The notes beneath the pieces are model-generated. The model searched no databases. It saw nothing but the letters and a program-made list of their open reading frames with translations, and was not told where the DNA came from. Position numbers and translations under genes: made by a program. This document shows, one piece after another, positions 1-10,083 of a stretch of DNA of 64,000 nucleotides. Numbering within the stretch: position 1 is the first letter of the stretch; the number at the start of each line of letters is the position of its first letter. The DNA is from Sporobolomyces roseus (Eukaryota > Basidiomycota > Microbotryomycetes > Sporidiobolales > Sporidiobolaceae), in NCBI GenBank assembly GCA_016617785.1, contig JADILM010000001.1:3782001-3846000 (forward strand). The letters are read 5' to 3'.

Positions 1-670
1 AGCGAGATTAACGAGTCGAAAGCTTGCTCGGGAGGAGCGACGCTCAGGGCGAAGCAAGACGACGACGGGTCGAGAGCTCTGTACCTTTGGTCCAGGGCCT
101 GGGGAGCGGGAAGCACTACTGTGTTCCACCGAGTCTGCATTGTCGCGAGGGAGGAGGAAAGTTAGGAACGAGCTGAACCTGAGCATTTCGAAAAGTCGGA
201 ACGTGGCTTACGGATAGCTCATTGAGTAGCTTGTATCGCTCTGAACAGGCTCAGGGGCTGTCAGAAGGAAAATAGCGAGTTTGTGTGTAGAGAGTGTGAG
301 AAGTCGGCCGAGAAAGGTGAAGAGGAGAGTGAGGACTTTGCTTGTCGCTGTACTGTACGGATCAGGTAGCTACAATATTGATAGGTGAGCCAGCAGCCTC
401 CGAAACAAGTGAGTGGGAGGGAAGAGGGCTACGATGATGGCTTCATCTCTTTCCCTTTCCCACTCATCTCTCCCAGCTCAGGCACAATCAGATTCAAGGC
501 CAGCCAGTCAAAACCAACTACGGAAGTCTAGCGCAAGTGTTGAGAGCGTACAAAAGCAGACCGCGAAGGAGTTAGAGAGAGAAACGGATAACTCGAGGTT
601 GAATCAAAGGTGAGTCAGGTTCCTCTTTATGGAGCTACGGGACAGCACTGAGAGTCTCGCATGAATTAGA
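1..670. other. unassigned left edge, upstream of TSC1
   Basis: No gene is assigned. On the minus strand a reading frame opens at an ATG near position 188 and stays open to the left edge (about 60 codons, with a possible GT donor near 85), so the 5' exon of a divergent gene running off the window is possible. On the plus strand an open stretch at 413-608 ends in a good GTGAGT donor. It could be a 5' leader exon of the TSC1 transcript, with an acceptor just before the ATG at 671. Neither has a recognisable domain. Confidence 0.25.
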
Positions 671-3600
671 ATGTCTACCAAGGAGACCCTGAGACTGCTC
701 ACGCAATTATTCTCGTCATCTTCGTCAACCTCGAACCCATTCTCTCAATTCGACCTCCCCGAAGAAGTCTACGCCTTACTCGATAATCATCTACGAACAT
801 TCGCTTCATCCTTCCCTCTCACCTCGACTGGCGGAAGTAGCAGTCAATCAGAAGGAGAACGTGAAAGAGCGAGGTGGAGAGATGGATTACTAGAAATTTG
901 GGCACTCGTCGAACCCTTACCTGGGACTGAACGAGAATCACTCGCCAAGGTTTCAGCTTTCCTGTTGCTCCTTCACCGGTTGAGCGCGGACGTAGGGGAT
1001 GATGAAGATTCAGCATTAATAAGTCGGAAGGATATTGGCGCGGTTTGGTGGGGAGCTGTATTGAGGAGGACTATGTTAGGCACGGCGAAAGAAGGAGAAC
1101 AACAAAAGAGTCAAGATAAGGCGAGGGGAAGGAAACCGAATCGGAAGGGAAAGGAAACGATCGCAGCCTCACCTTCGTCCACTGGGAGTTCGATGAGACC
1201 GCTTTACGTTTCGAGGCAAGGATTGACGGTCGCGACCAAGACAGTCGTATGGGGAATGGCTACTCGACAGGATGATGCACAGTCGAAAGGGGAAGATTAC
1301 GTTTCACCATTCGGTTTGGTGATTCTTCACGAATACGAGGACAGAGCCCTTGCGAGATTGAAAGGTCTCGACGAAGGGTATGGAGTCAAGAACCTCGAAG
1401 AGTGTGTCATTAGCTGGGGAGAAGATTCACCAAAGGTACGTTTCGTCTTTCCGTCGAGCCGAACTTGGCGACTAACCCTCGACGAAATCTTAGGCTTTCT
1501 TCCTTCGCACCGCTCCCTTCATCACACCTAACGCACCATCCCGCCTCCCCTCTCTATCACTCGTACTCTCCTACCTCACGAAGCATTCCGCTAAATCCTA
1601 CCACGCACTCGAAACTCCTCTCCTCTCCAACCTGATCACGATTTCGCTCGTTTCGCCTTGTCCAGCAATCGTCAGTCTCGCTATCAAGTGTCTCGCCATC
1701 TTCCTCGTCACGCTTCCTGTCATCATCGGTGAAAGCCTGTTTGGAGTAATGGCTGCATACGCACGAGTCGTTAGTTGGGAATCTTCAGCAGATCAAACGG
1801 ATTCGAGAGATCCTAGTCCGGATCGATCAGGAGGTAAGCACACTCTTGTCGTTCATCTGTGATCTCCAGCTGAGCTGGACGTAAGTGTCCTACAGCGGTA
1901 GAACACCTCGAGGACGAACTCGACAACACTCCTCCTGATCCTACCATCCTCTTCACGGTGCTCTACGGTATCTACCCTTGCAACTTTACCGCCTTCCTCA
2001 AGGATGCAGTTGGATATCTGCGGGAGAAGCGATGGCAGAATCCCGTCGGAGATGGAGGAATCGGTCTGAATTCGGCGATGGTTCGAGAAAGAAGTCATGT
2101 AAGTCGATCTCCTTGCACTCCCTATCCTATCTTCGAGGTTACAGTGGGGCTGAATTACTCCCCTTCTCCCTGCTCACAGCCGATCATTCGCTTGCACACC
2201 CTGACGCCGAATCTGTTCACTTCCGATCTTTCGACTGAATTGACCGACACGACTCGTTGGCAACGACTTGAAGCTGCCGACGTCATGGCAGCTTGTGATC
2301 GAAACGTCGTCGACAACAACACTCATCTACCCATCTACGACTGGAGAGGAGATATGACCGCCGCTCCCTCTATCGCCGACACCGATAATCCACCCCATCA
2401 ATCAGAGGGAACGACTTGGCCTCCTCGAGAACTCAGCTCGAAACGATCTATGAACCTCACTGACTCTCAAGCAACGAGTCCTCCAGCATCTGGGACGACG
2501 ACACCTTATCACCCATCACAAACTCCAACTTCGCCTCCCATTTCTCCCGTCGATCGCGCCATGTCGAAACAACGCAACATCACTCCCTCTGGTCTTCCCT
2601 CTCCCTCCTCAAGCCGTACTTCGACTCCTCACATGCCCGCCAATTCCCATTTCGCGAATTTCCAAGTACTCCAATGGAATTCTCACCAATCTGCACCATC
2701 GATTTCATCCTCCATGTCCCCTCGTCGATCTGGATCAAGGTTCCGTTCTCCCGAAGCATCAGATCCATCAACTTGGTCTCACGTCTACGACTCGAACCCA
2801 CCAGTCGGTCCATCCTCCCTCTCTCGGAGGTCGTCGAACGCTCCTTCTCTCGCTTCAACCACTGGAGTATCATCCGCGAATCCACTCCTCTCCCCCGAAT
2901 TCCGATCGCTCTCTCTCGCTTCCGATCCTCGTCACGCATCAGTCTCGCCTGGTCCAGGAGGTGGAAATGGACTCGGAGCGATCAATAGTCAAATCACGAA
3001 ACTCGAGACTGAACTCGTCCAGTTACAGGGAGAGGTCAATTTCCAGACTTACCTCAAACAACTTCACTTGCAACATATGGGAACTGTACATCGGGAGAAA
3101 GTGCTCGAAAGTGGTCAAGAAGCAGAACGACAATCTAGAGTACGCACTCCTGTCTCCATTTCTCTTCTTTGAACTTTCGCTGACGGTAAGACTGCAGATG
3201 AGAACGATCCGAACACTTCGAGCTCAACTCTCGACGGCCCAATCCTCCTTGGATCAACTCCGATCCGAACAGAAGTCGACAAAAGACAGTTGGACAGAAC
3301 ACATCAACGATCTGAAAGAGAAGTTGGCGGTACTGAGGAAATCCAAACTGAAGTGGGACGAGGAAGAGAAGAAATTGAAGGCGGAAGTCGAAGATTGGAA
3401 GGATCGGTATGAGAAGAAGGGCAAGGAACTGGAGAGAGAAGGTGCAGCGTACGTTCCATCTTTTTCTCAGTCTCCTTTCAGAGGAGCGTCCTCAGAAGAT
3501 CGTTTGGCGACGAACAGTTTCTATGATCTCAAGAATCAGGTCTCGATCGATGAACCGAGATTGGCGAGAATAGCAGAATACGAACTTCGAATCGAAGCTC

Positions 3601-4064
3601 TCACTCGAACTCTTGCAATCTGGTGCGCTTTCCACTTCTGTTCAGTTTCCTCTCTACGACACTGATTCGATGTTGCCGTGCGCAGCGATGAGGATCTCGC
3701 CAAATTCGTTCAGCAGAGGAAGGAGATTCAGTTATTGGTCGGAGAGTACAAAAAGAGTGAGATGCTCAGACAGGCGGTTGAGGAAGAAGCGAAAGGTCTA
3801 CGAGAGATGCTGAGGTACGTCCACATCTCAGACTTTCACTCATCCTGCATCTCGAACTCACTCGATTATGCGGATAGATCGAAAGAAGCGGATCTTGCAC
3901 TTCTTCGAGATCCTACGAAATCGACGAATCTCCCGCCTTCTCTCGTTGCGGCTTCGACGACAAAGAGTGAATTGGACAAGCTGAGGGATGAGATGGAGAG
4001 GTTGAGATCGAAGAATCTCGAGTTGGAAGAGAAATTGTTGGATCTTGCGGAAGACGACGAATAA
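671..4064 (+). CDS. TSC1: TSC1 (hamartin) homologue
   Basis: Predicted 1002-aa hamartin. With TSC2, TSC1 forms the GAP complex that keeps the Rheb GTPase, and so TORC1, in check on lysosomal or vacuolar membranes. Seven exons join in frame: 671-1435, 1494-1833, 1896-2098, 2180-3139, 3198-3622, 3686-3814 and 3878-4064. The N-terminal 450 residues align by eye with the conserved hamartin helical-repeat domain. Signatures are LYGIYPCNFTAFL (human LYGMYPCNFVSFL) and TRWQRLEAADVMAAC (human RRWKRLETHDVVIEC). A Ser/Pro-rich linker of about 250 residues follows. The last 290 residues or so are strongly charged coiled coil, as in family members. No TSC2 gene lies in the window. Length matches animal TSC1 (about 1160 aa) and fission yeast Tsc1 reasonably well. 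The start is the first ATG after a possible leader intron. Confidence 0.9.
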
Positions 4065-4216
4065 TTTACCCTCATTTTGTTTATTCCGAGGGCTTTTTCT
4101 GCAATACCGATCTTCTGCAGTACGGCAGAGTGCCTCGAAGAGTCGATTGCGAAAAATGTAGAAGTTGCGAAATGAGTTGTCGGAGAGATTTCGAAACTTG
4201 ACCATAATCTCGAAAC

Positions 4217-5305
4217 ATGGCCTCACGAACGACAACAACAATGCGATCAGGTCTACGAACAGCACAATGCTCCTGCAAGAATGGCCTGCGGTTCCCCTCT
4301 CGTACGTCTCTCTTTCCTAGCTTGATCTGTTCCCAAATCTTTTCCACCATCTCTCAAGTCGAGTGTAACTCACGTGTGAATTCGTTTGAATAGCTCGGTA
4401 TCAATCCACTAGCTCTACAGAATCCACTCCCTCCTCCTCACACCGCGTCGTCGCTGCTGCCCTTCTTTCTCGACCACCTTTAATCCTCCCTTCCCTTTCC
4501 CCCTTCGAACGCTCGTACTACGCCTACCAACGCAAGATCCATCGAGCACTATCCAAACCACTCGAAGCGTCAACCTCTTGGTTCTTCAAGAAGGGTTCAA
4601 CAGCAGAGAAATCGTTTGTTCAATTCGACAAGAAAGTAGAGAAAGAAATCGGCAACGAAGATGATATGAGACCGTTTGAGATGGCGAGAGAAGAGGTTGA
4701 GGGCGCTAGTCAAGTTATGGAGAAGGAGACCGAGGCGGATAAGAAAGGAGACGTAAAAAGTTTGGAGAGGAAAGCGGATCGAACAGTGTATCTCTTGCTC
4801 AAGAAGAAGCGTAGTCAACATCAATGGCAGTTCCGTAAGTCATCATTGAACCTATCCTGGACTAGCGCTGTCAGCTGATACGAGCTTCGATCGAGTTACA
4901 GCTCAAGGAGGAGTCGAAGGAGATGAATCTCTTGTCGAAGCAGCTCGTCGAGAACTCGCAGAAGAGACTGGACCAAACATGGATGTATGGTCAGTAGGAC
5001 GAGTCCCCGCAGGAGCCTACAGCTACCCTTTCCCGGCCGAACACATTAAGAAGAATCCTGGAAAAGATTCCGCACGAGTACGTCTACTCTCTCCCCTTCT
5101 GCTCTTGTTCCCGTCTGAGCTCACGGAATCCTCTTTGTGACGTTTGTAGGTCTTCTTCATGCCTATGAGAGTGGTAAGGGGACAAGCAGTACCTAATCAG
5201 AAGGAAGGATTAATCGATTATGCTTGGTTGACAAAAGAGGAGATCAAGGAAAAGGTCAGCGAGGATTATTGGACTGCCGTAGAAGCTATGTTGTCGGACA
5301 TGTAA
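4217..5305 (+). CDS. MRPL17: mitochondrial ribosomal protein mL46 (yeast Mrpl17), Nudix fold
   Basis: Predicted 285-aa component of the large mitoribosomal subunit. Exons 4217-4301, 4394-4834, 4902-5077 and 5150-5305 join in frame. The N-terminus is rich in Arg, Ser and Thr with no acidic residues over about 45 residues, typical of a mitochondrial presequence. A charged helical middle region follows, with a motif SPFERSYYAYQ. The C-terminal half has the mL46 Nudix-like fold: a QWQFPQGG turn, then VEAARRELAEETG, AGAYSYPFP and ARVFFMPMRV, which align with human MRPL46. The start at 4217 includes an in-frame second ATG at 4241; either gives a plausible presequence. The gene begins about 150 nt after the TSC1 stop. 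Confidence 0.9.
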
Positions 5306-5598
5306 AAAGCTGAAAGCTATTTACAACCGTCCTCGAAAGCTGAACTTGCGACATCCAGCGAGAGTTGCGAGATTCTTGCGATTTTGCACTTTCGTTTCAA
5401 TTCGTGTTTCCGGCTGCTTACCGATCGTCGTCGTGGGCAGTGGACGACGGAGAATGCCAGAAATTGACCCCCATTTCGGGATCACTTACGAATAGGGGTG
5501 AGCGGAAATTGGACTTCCTCCTCTTCCTTTTCTTCCTTCTCCACAACTCGCTTGGTTTTCTGCTTCTGCTTCTTGCTTCTGTACATTATCATATACAA

Positions 5599-7076
5599 AT
5601 GGCTTACTCTGGGAAAACTGCAATCGTGACGGGTGGAGCTAGTGGTCAGTCTATTCCTCTGCTTCTTTTCACTCCCACTCGATCGCTCACTCCCTCCCAA
5701 TTTCGATGCGGTTAGGCATAGGTCTGGGAATCACTACGCATTTGCTCGAGCAGGGATCGAACGTCGTCATCGCAGATTTGAACGCTGTTGCTGGGGCAAA
5801 AGTTATCGATGAACTGAATTCAGTTTCTTCGTAAGTTATGCTCTCACGCTGTTACCCAATTCAGCTGATCTTTCGTGAAGCTCTTAGTGAGGGAAGAGGT
5901 CGAGCTGAGTTTTGCGCTTGCGATGTCACTTCGTGGGCGTCAGTTTGCGAAGTTTTCCAATTCTCGTATGTCAAGTTTGGTCAACGAATTGATTACGTCG
6001 TATGTAACGTCTCTCTACTCTACTCCAGTATAACTAAGCGTATCCCTGACTCGCCGACGACCCTTTTGTCCCAGTTCGCCAACGCAGGTATCGCTCAAAT
6101 GAAAGAAATGAATTCCTCTGACCCGACTCATTTCGCTACTGCCGCTCCTTCCGACCTCGAAACCCTCGTCGATAGACCTCCATCTCTCGCCGTGATCCGT
6201 GTCAACCTCGACGGTGTGCTTTACTGCGTTCACGCGGCTCTAGCGTATTTCAGGAAGCAGGAAAAGGATAAGGATGGTTGGAGGGGCAAGATCGTTTGTA
6301 CTGGATCTAATGCGTGAGTCTCCTTCTACTCACATATTCTGTACGATAATAGACTGACGCTGTGATTTTCTGAATCGTCGAATTAGCTCGTGAGTCGTCG
6401 ATAATACGGTTGATCCCGTCAATCCGCGCGCGAAGCTGATCCATTCCTCGTCTTCGACGTAAACTGTGTGTATTGTTTCCCTAACGATCCTCTCTATGGC
6501 GCATCTAAGCATGGAGTGTTGGGACTATGTCGTTCTGTCGGACCGAAAGTTTTCGACGAAGGTATCACGATCAAGTAAGCTTCTTTCCGTTTTTCGGTGC
6601 TTCTCGAAGCTGCACGAATCTATCTGACGCCGTATTGCTCCCACAGCTGCTTCGGTCCCTCTGTTGTTGGTCCGTTCTCCCGCAGAGCTTCGACTTCTTC
6701 GTCGTATGCTGACGATTTCTCTCTCCTTGAATTTAGCTACCGCTCTCGCACCACCAGAGTTTATCGAGCGACTAGAGAAGGAGGATCGATTGACTCCTAT
6801 GTCGACCGTCATTGCTGGTGTCGACATCTTCATCAAACCCGAAAGCAAAATCTCGGGACAAATCATCGAGAACTGTGGAAGTAGATGCGCGATTCGGAAG
6901 CATGCGGAGTATCTCGATGAAAAGGCAGAGGCGAATATGAATGAGTTCAGTACGTCTCCACCGAGATGCAACATTCACGTCGCTAAGTCGCTGATTCTTC
7001 TCATTTTCGAACAGGTCCCGTCGATGTGATCCGCCGAACTTTGAACGTCGACAACATCGGTATTGATGTCGTCTGA
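5599..7076 (+). CDS. short-chain dehydrogenase/reductase (15-PGDH-like)
   Basis: Predicted 306-aa NAD(P)-dependent oxidoreductase with a Rossmann fold. Visible landmarks are the TGGASGIGLG cofactor loop near residue 10, ADLN after beta-2, CDVTSW, FANAGI (the NNAG equivalent), a CTGSNA stretch with the catalytic-Ser-region motif, LYGASKHG (catalytic YxxxK) and a CFGPSVV segment. The layout resembles fungal dehydrogenases related to 15-hydroxyprostaglandin dehydrogenase; the substrate cannot be read from sequence. Exons: 5599-5644, 5716-5830, 5888-5999, 6075-6313, a 3-nt exon 6387-6389, 6467-6574, 6647-6669, 6737-6949 and 7015-7076. The sum is 921 nt. The junction before 6467 requires a non-AG acceptor (see findings), so either an unusual splice, a sequence error or a lesion sits there. 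Confidence 0.82.
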
Positions 7077-7196
7077 AGCAGATCTCGCTGATCGCCTCTC
7101 GTCTATTTCGTGCAAGTTGGTAATTCGTAAATTTCAGACTTCGTTTGTTCGTGATTATACCCTGAAATATCTATATGCGCATCCTAGCCCGTCGTT

Positions 7197-9489
7197 CTAG
7201 TTCCTACATGGAGCCAATCCGTTACGCGCAGTAAAACGACGCTGAGCGTCGGAAGGATGCAAGAATCCATCGTTTCGATCGTTGACTTGCGGTCGAGGCT
7301 GATCGATTCGGGTCGAGGATACTGTCGAACGTGCAGTGGCGGTCGAGCGAGTAGTATCTGGACGATGTGTCGACGGAGAGTAACGAGAGCGATTCGAGGG
7401 AGAGCTGAATAGGTCTCAGAATTTCGTCAACTCGCGAGTTTCGCGGCGATAGAAGAGGGAAAAGGCTCACCGCAGCATTTCCCGATTAGTTCCAGCTGTA
7501 GAGATATCTCCTTGGCGATGGTAGACTGAGGGCCAAAGCGAGTCTCTATCGATATCTAACTCGAGTTTCGGAGAGTCGGGCTCGGAATCTTCATCATCGA
7601 CATTCACGAAGGTTGGAGTAGGAGCTCTCGAGCTTCTTGCGTGTTGACGTGCAGCACTAGGGGTGGTATTTAATGTCAGCTCAAAGGTGCGAGAGTTGGA
7701 AGAAGCTGCTGAGCTGACTATTCGTTGCGAGCGGAATTGAGCTCATCGCGACTTGAGAGGTATGAAGCCCACGCGACTGCGAAACCTAGGATGTCGGGGA
7801 AGAGTGCAGTCACCTAGGAGTAGAGGCAGGCGTCAGGTGTGAAAGTGCTATCGAGAGATTTCAAAGGACTGACCTGCTCGACCTGCGAAACCGATAAATA
7901 GAGAAGAGAGGTACACAGCGTATGAGCCACAAACTCGCAGGAGGGAGGTGTTTGTAACTCACTTGACCGAACTAGGGAGAGGAAAACAAAATCAGCATTG
8001 CGAATCGAACGAATTGAGATTCGAAAGTGCGCTCACAGTCATCAGATCTGCTCCAGATAGGAGGAAAGAGTTGAGACCGTCATAGTAGATTGTGAAGTTG
8101 ATGCCGAACTAAGCAAAGAAGCGAGATCAATGAACTTTCCCAGCAGAACGAGGTTGCCGAGACGAGCTCACCCAGAGTAAGTAGAGAAAGACTGTGACTC
8201 CTTGGGTCAGACGACGTTCGATCTTGCGATGCTCGACTGCAGGTATATCTTGACCACTCTTGTAGAAACGGTCGATAAGCCTAGAGGTAAAGTAACGTCA
8301 GATTGATCGAGCGGTATTTGGGCTTGATTCCGAAAGCCAACGCACCAATCGCTCAAGCCAGTCTCCTTGTAAACGACGAAGCAGTCGGCGACGAAGAGAA
8401 GCCATGCTACGAGACCAAGAACGAGAGCTGTTCCGATATTTGGAAGGTTAGGTCATGAAGTCGAGAGAGGTCAAAAAGTGGACGCACTCGCAACGTCGGG
8501 AGACATGACATATTCAATGACATCCTCGCAGTTACTTTGAGAGTACGAGATATCGCCGTAGGAGAACCAGAAGTAAAGACCCTGCCATCGATGAGGAACC
8601 GTTAGTGCAGTTGAACGAAAGTAGCACTTCGGATCTTACAGTCCAACACGACAGATTTGCGAACCTAACGAACACTCGGCAGGTCAGTGAGAGCTTTTGA
8701 ATGATAGTGCACGTATGTGAACGGACCAGAAAGCCAAAACGAAATACGACCAACGTCGATACGACTTTCGCAAGATTGAGCGTTCTTTCCTTCGCACATC
8801 CGATCGTTTCGCATACGGTCCCTTCTCCGCCCTCACTTCGTTCTCGATCGAGACTTCCGAGCGTCCAAGCTGAAAGACCAGTTCAGCGAGTCAGCAGAGA
8901 AGGGCAAGCATTGAGGGACTCGAAAGAACTCACTCGCATCCATTGCGGCGCGAACGTTGTAGCGCCCATGATTGCAATCAGCCCGAGTGCTTGAGGGAAA
9001 AGGAACTTTGTGTGCCATCGAGTCATACCTCCTTCAGCTGCACCGGACTTGACGCGAATGAAGCCAGTGAGCGTGAAAGCGTTGGCAAACAAGACTTGCA
9101 TCAATCCGATACCCCAGACCGCTGAGGGTGCGAGATTGAAGCCATATGCCGATAATGCGTAAGTGAGGCAAGCCCACCCAAACTACAGGTGCTTTCCGAG
9201 CATGATCAGCTTGCGACGACGGTTAATCGAGGGGGAAAGGAGGCAACTTGCCTGGCCTAATCCGCACACCGATTGGTTGGGACAATAGCCACAACATAGT
9301 TCGTCGATAGAGGTCGCACAGTAAGCGTCGACGTCGGTAAAACCGTGCGGATTGCAAAGTTTGGGGAATAATTCCTTGTTGGCTGCGACGAAAGCCGAGT
9401 CAACCAGTAAAGACAGAGAGTAGAGGAAGGATCTCACCTCGACTGAACCAGTTGATCGAATCAAGACTCTTCGAAGCGTAGGTCTCCAT
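7197..9489 (-). CDS. unrecognised multipass membrane protein with Cys-rich N-terminus
   Basis: I do not recognise the family. The start METYASKSLDS (9489) leads into a Cys-rich segment (CN..., YCATSIDELCCGYC, SVCGLG) that looks extracytoplasmic. Six or seven hydrophobic segments follow, with a basic loop (KRSDVRRKERSILRKSYRR) in the middle. The last hydrophobic stretch is LFPDILGFAVAWASYL. A hydrophilic tail of about 130 residues is rich in Ser, Arg and Asp and ends in GLAPCRN (stop 7197-7199). The gene is cut into many exons. One intron (9183-9251) is GC-AG, and two exons of only 9 nt lie at 7963-7971 and 7874-7882. The tail is reached by an intron with donor GTCAGC near 7717. The topology suggests a receptor or transporter of the plasma or vacuolar membrane; this is inference only. 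Confidence 0.72.
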
Positions 9490-10083
9490 GTTTGGGTGAG
9501 GTTGAGGAGAGCGAGAAAATGGGAGAAAGCTAACCTCTTCTCGGACTCCGTGATCGGTCCGCGGCGTTGACTGATAAGACTCTTCAGAGCATGACTAAAG
9601 CTGAGTGTGAGACGAATTCGAGAATGCTCAAAGAGCTTTTGAGATGTCTAGGACAAGGAACCAGAGCATTCAAGGAGTTTGCCGTGAATTTGCGAAACGT
9701 TCGAGCCTACTTGAACGAAGCTCAGTCTCAAGCGCGCAAACGAGGTGGAAAGAAGAAAGAAAAGAAGTCTAATGCCGTCAGACTCGGTGAGCGAAGAAGG
9801 GGAACAAGTGACGGGGAAGGGAGGGGAGAGAGAAGAGAGAGAGGCACCCTGTGAAAGTTCATTTTGTCAATTGTCAGCGAGAGTCGAAATTTCGCTTCGA
9901 ACCGCTCGCTCTCCGAGTCTGCTGCAGGAAACCGACCCCAAACCATTCAGTAAAGCTACAAGATACCCTTCGATAGTCACTGTACCCTCCTCTACTACTA
10001 GAACGACTGCCGATCCTCCACTTCCTCTCCGATCGTCGCCTTTCAATTTAAAATCCTCCACTTTGAAACCAACCCAATTTTAC
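9490..10083. promoter_or_regulatory. divergent promoter, membrane protein / WC-1
   Basis: Shared upstream region of two divergent genes. On + it contains an 87-codon upstream ORF (ATG at 9591, stop 9854) rich in Lys and Arg, overlapping the WC-1 leader. It also contains an ATG at 9772 in frame with WC-1, which would lengthen that protein by 104 residues. No TATA or light-response element could be identified by eye. Confidence 0.4.

Noticed and set aside
5365..5715. 116-codon plus ORF covering the dehydrogenase start
   Set aside because: It merely extends the first exon of the dehydrogenase upstream and reads through its first intron. The ATG at 5599 directly before the Rossmann motif is better.
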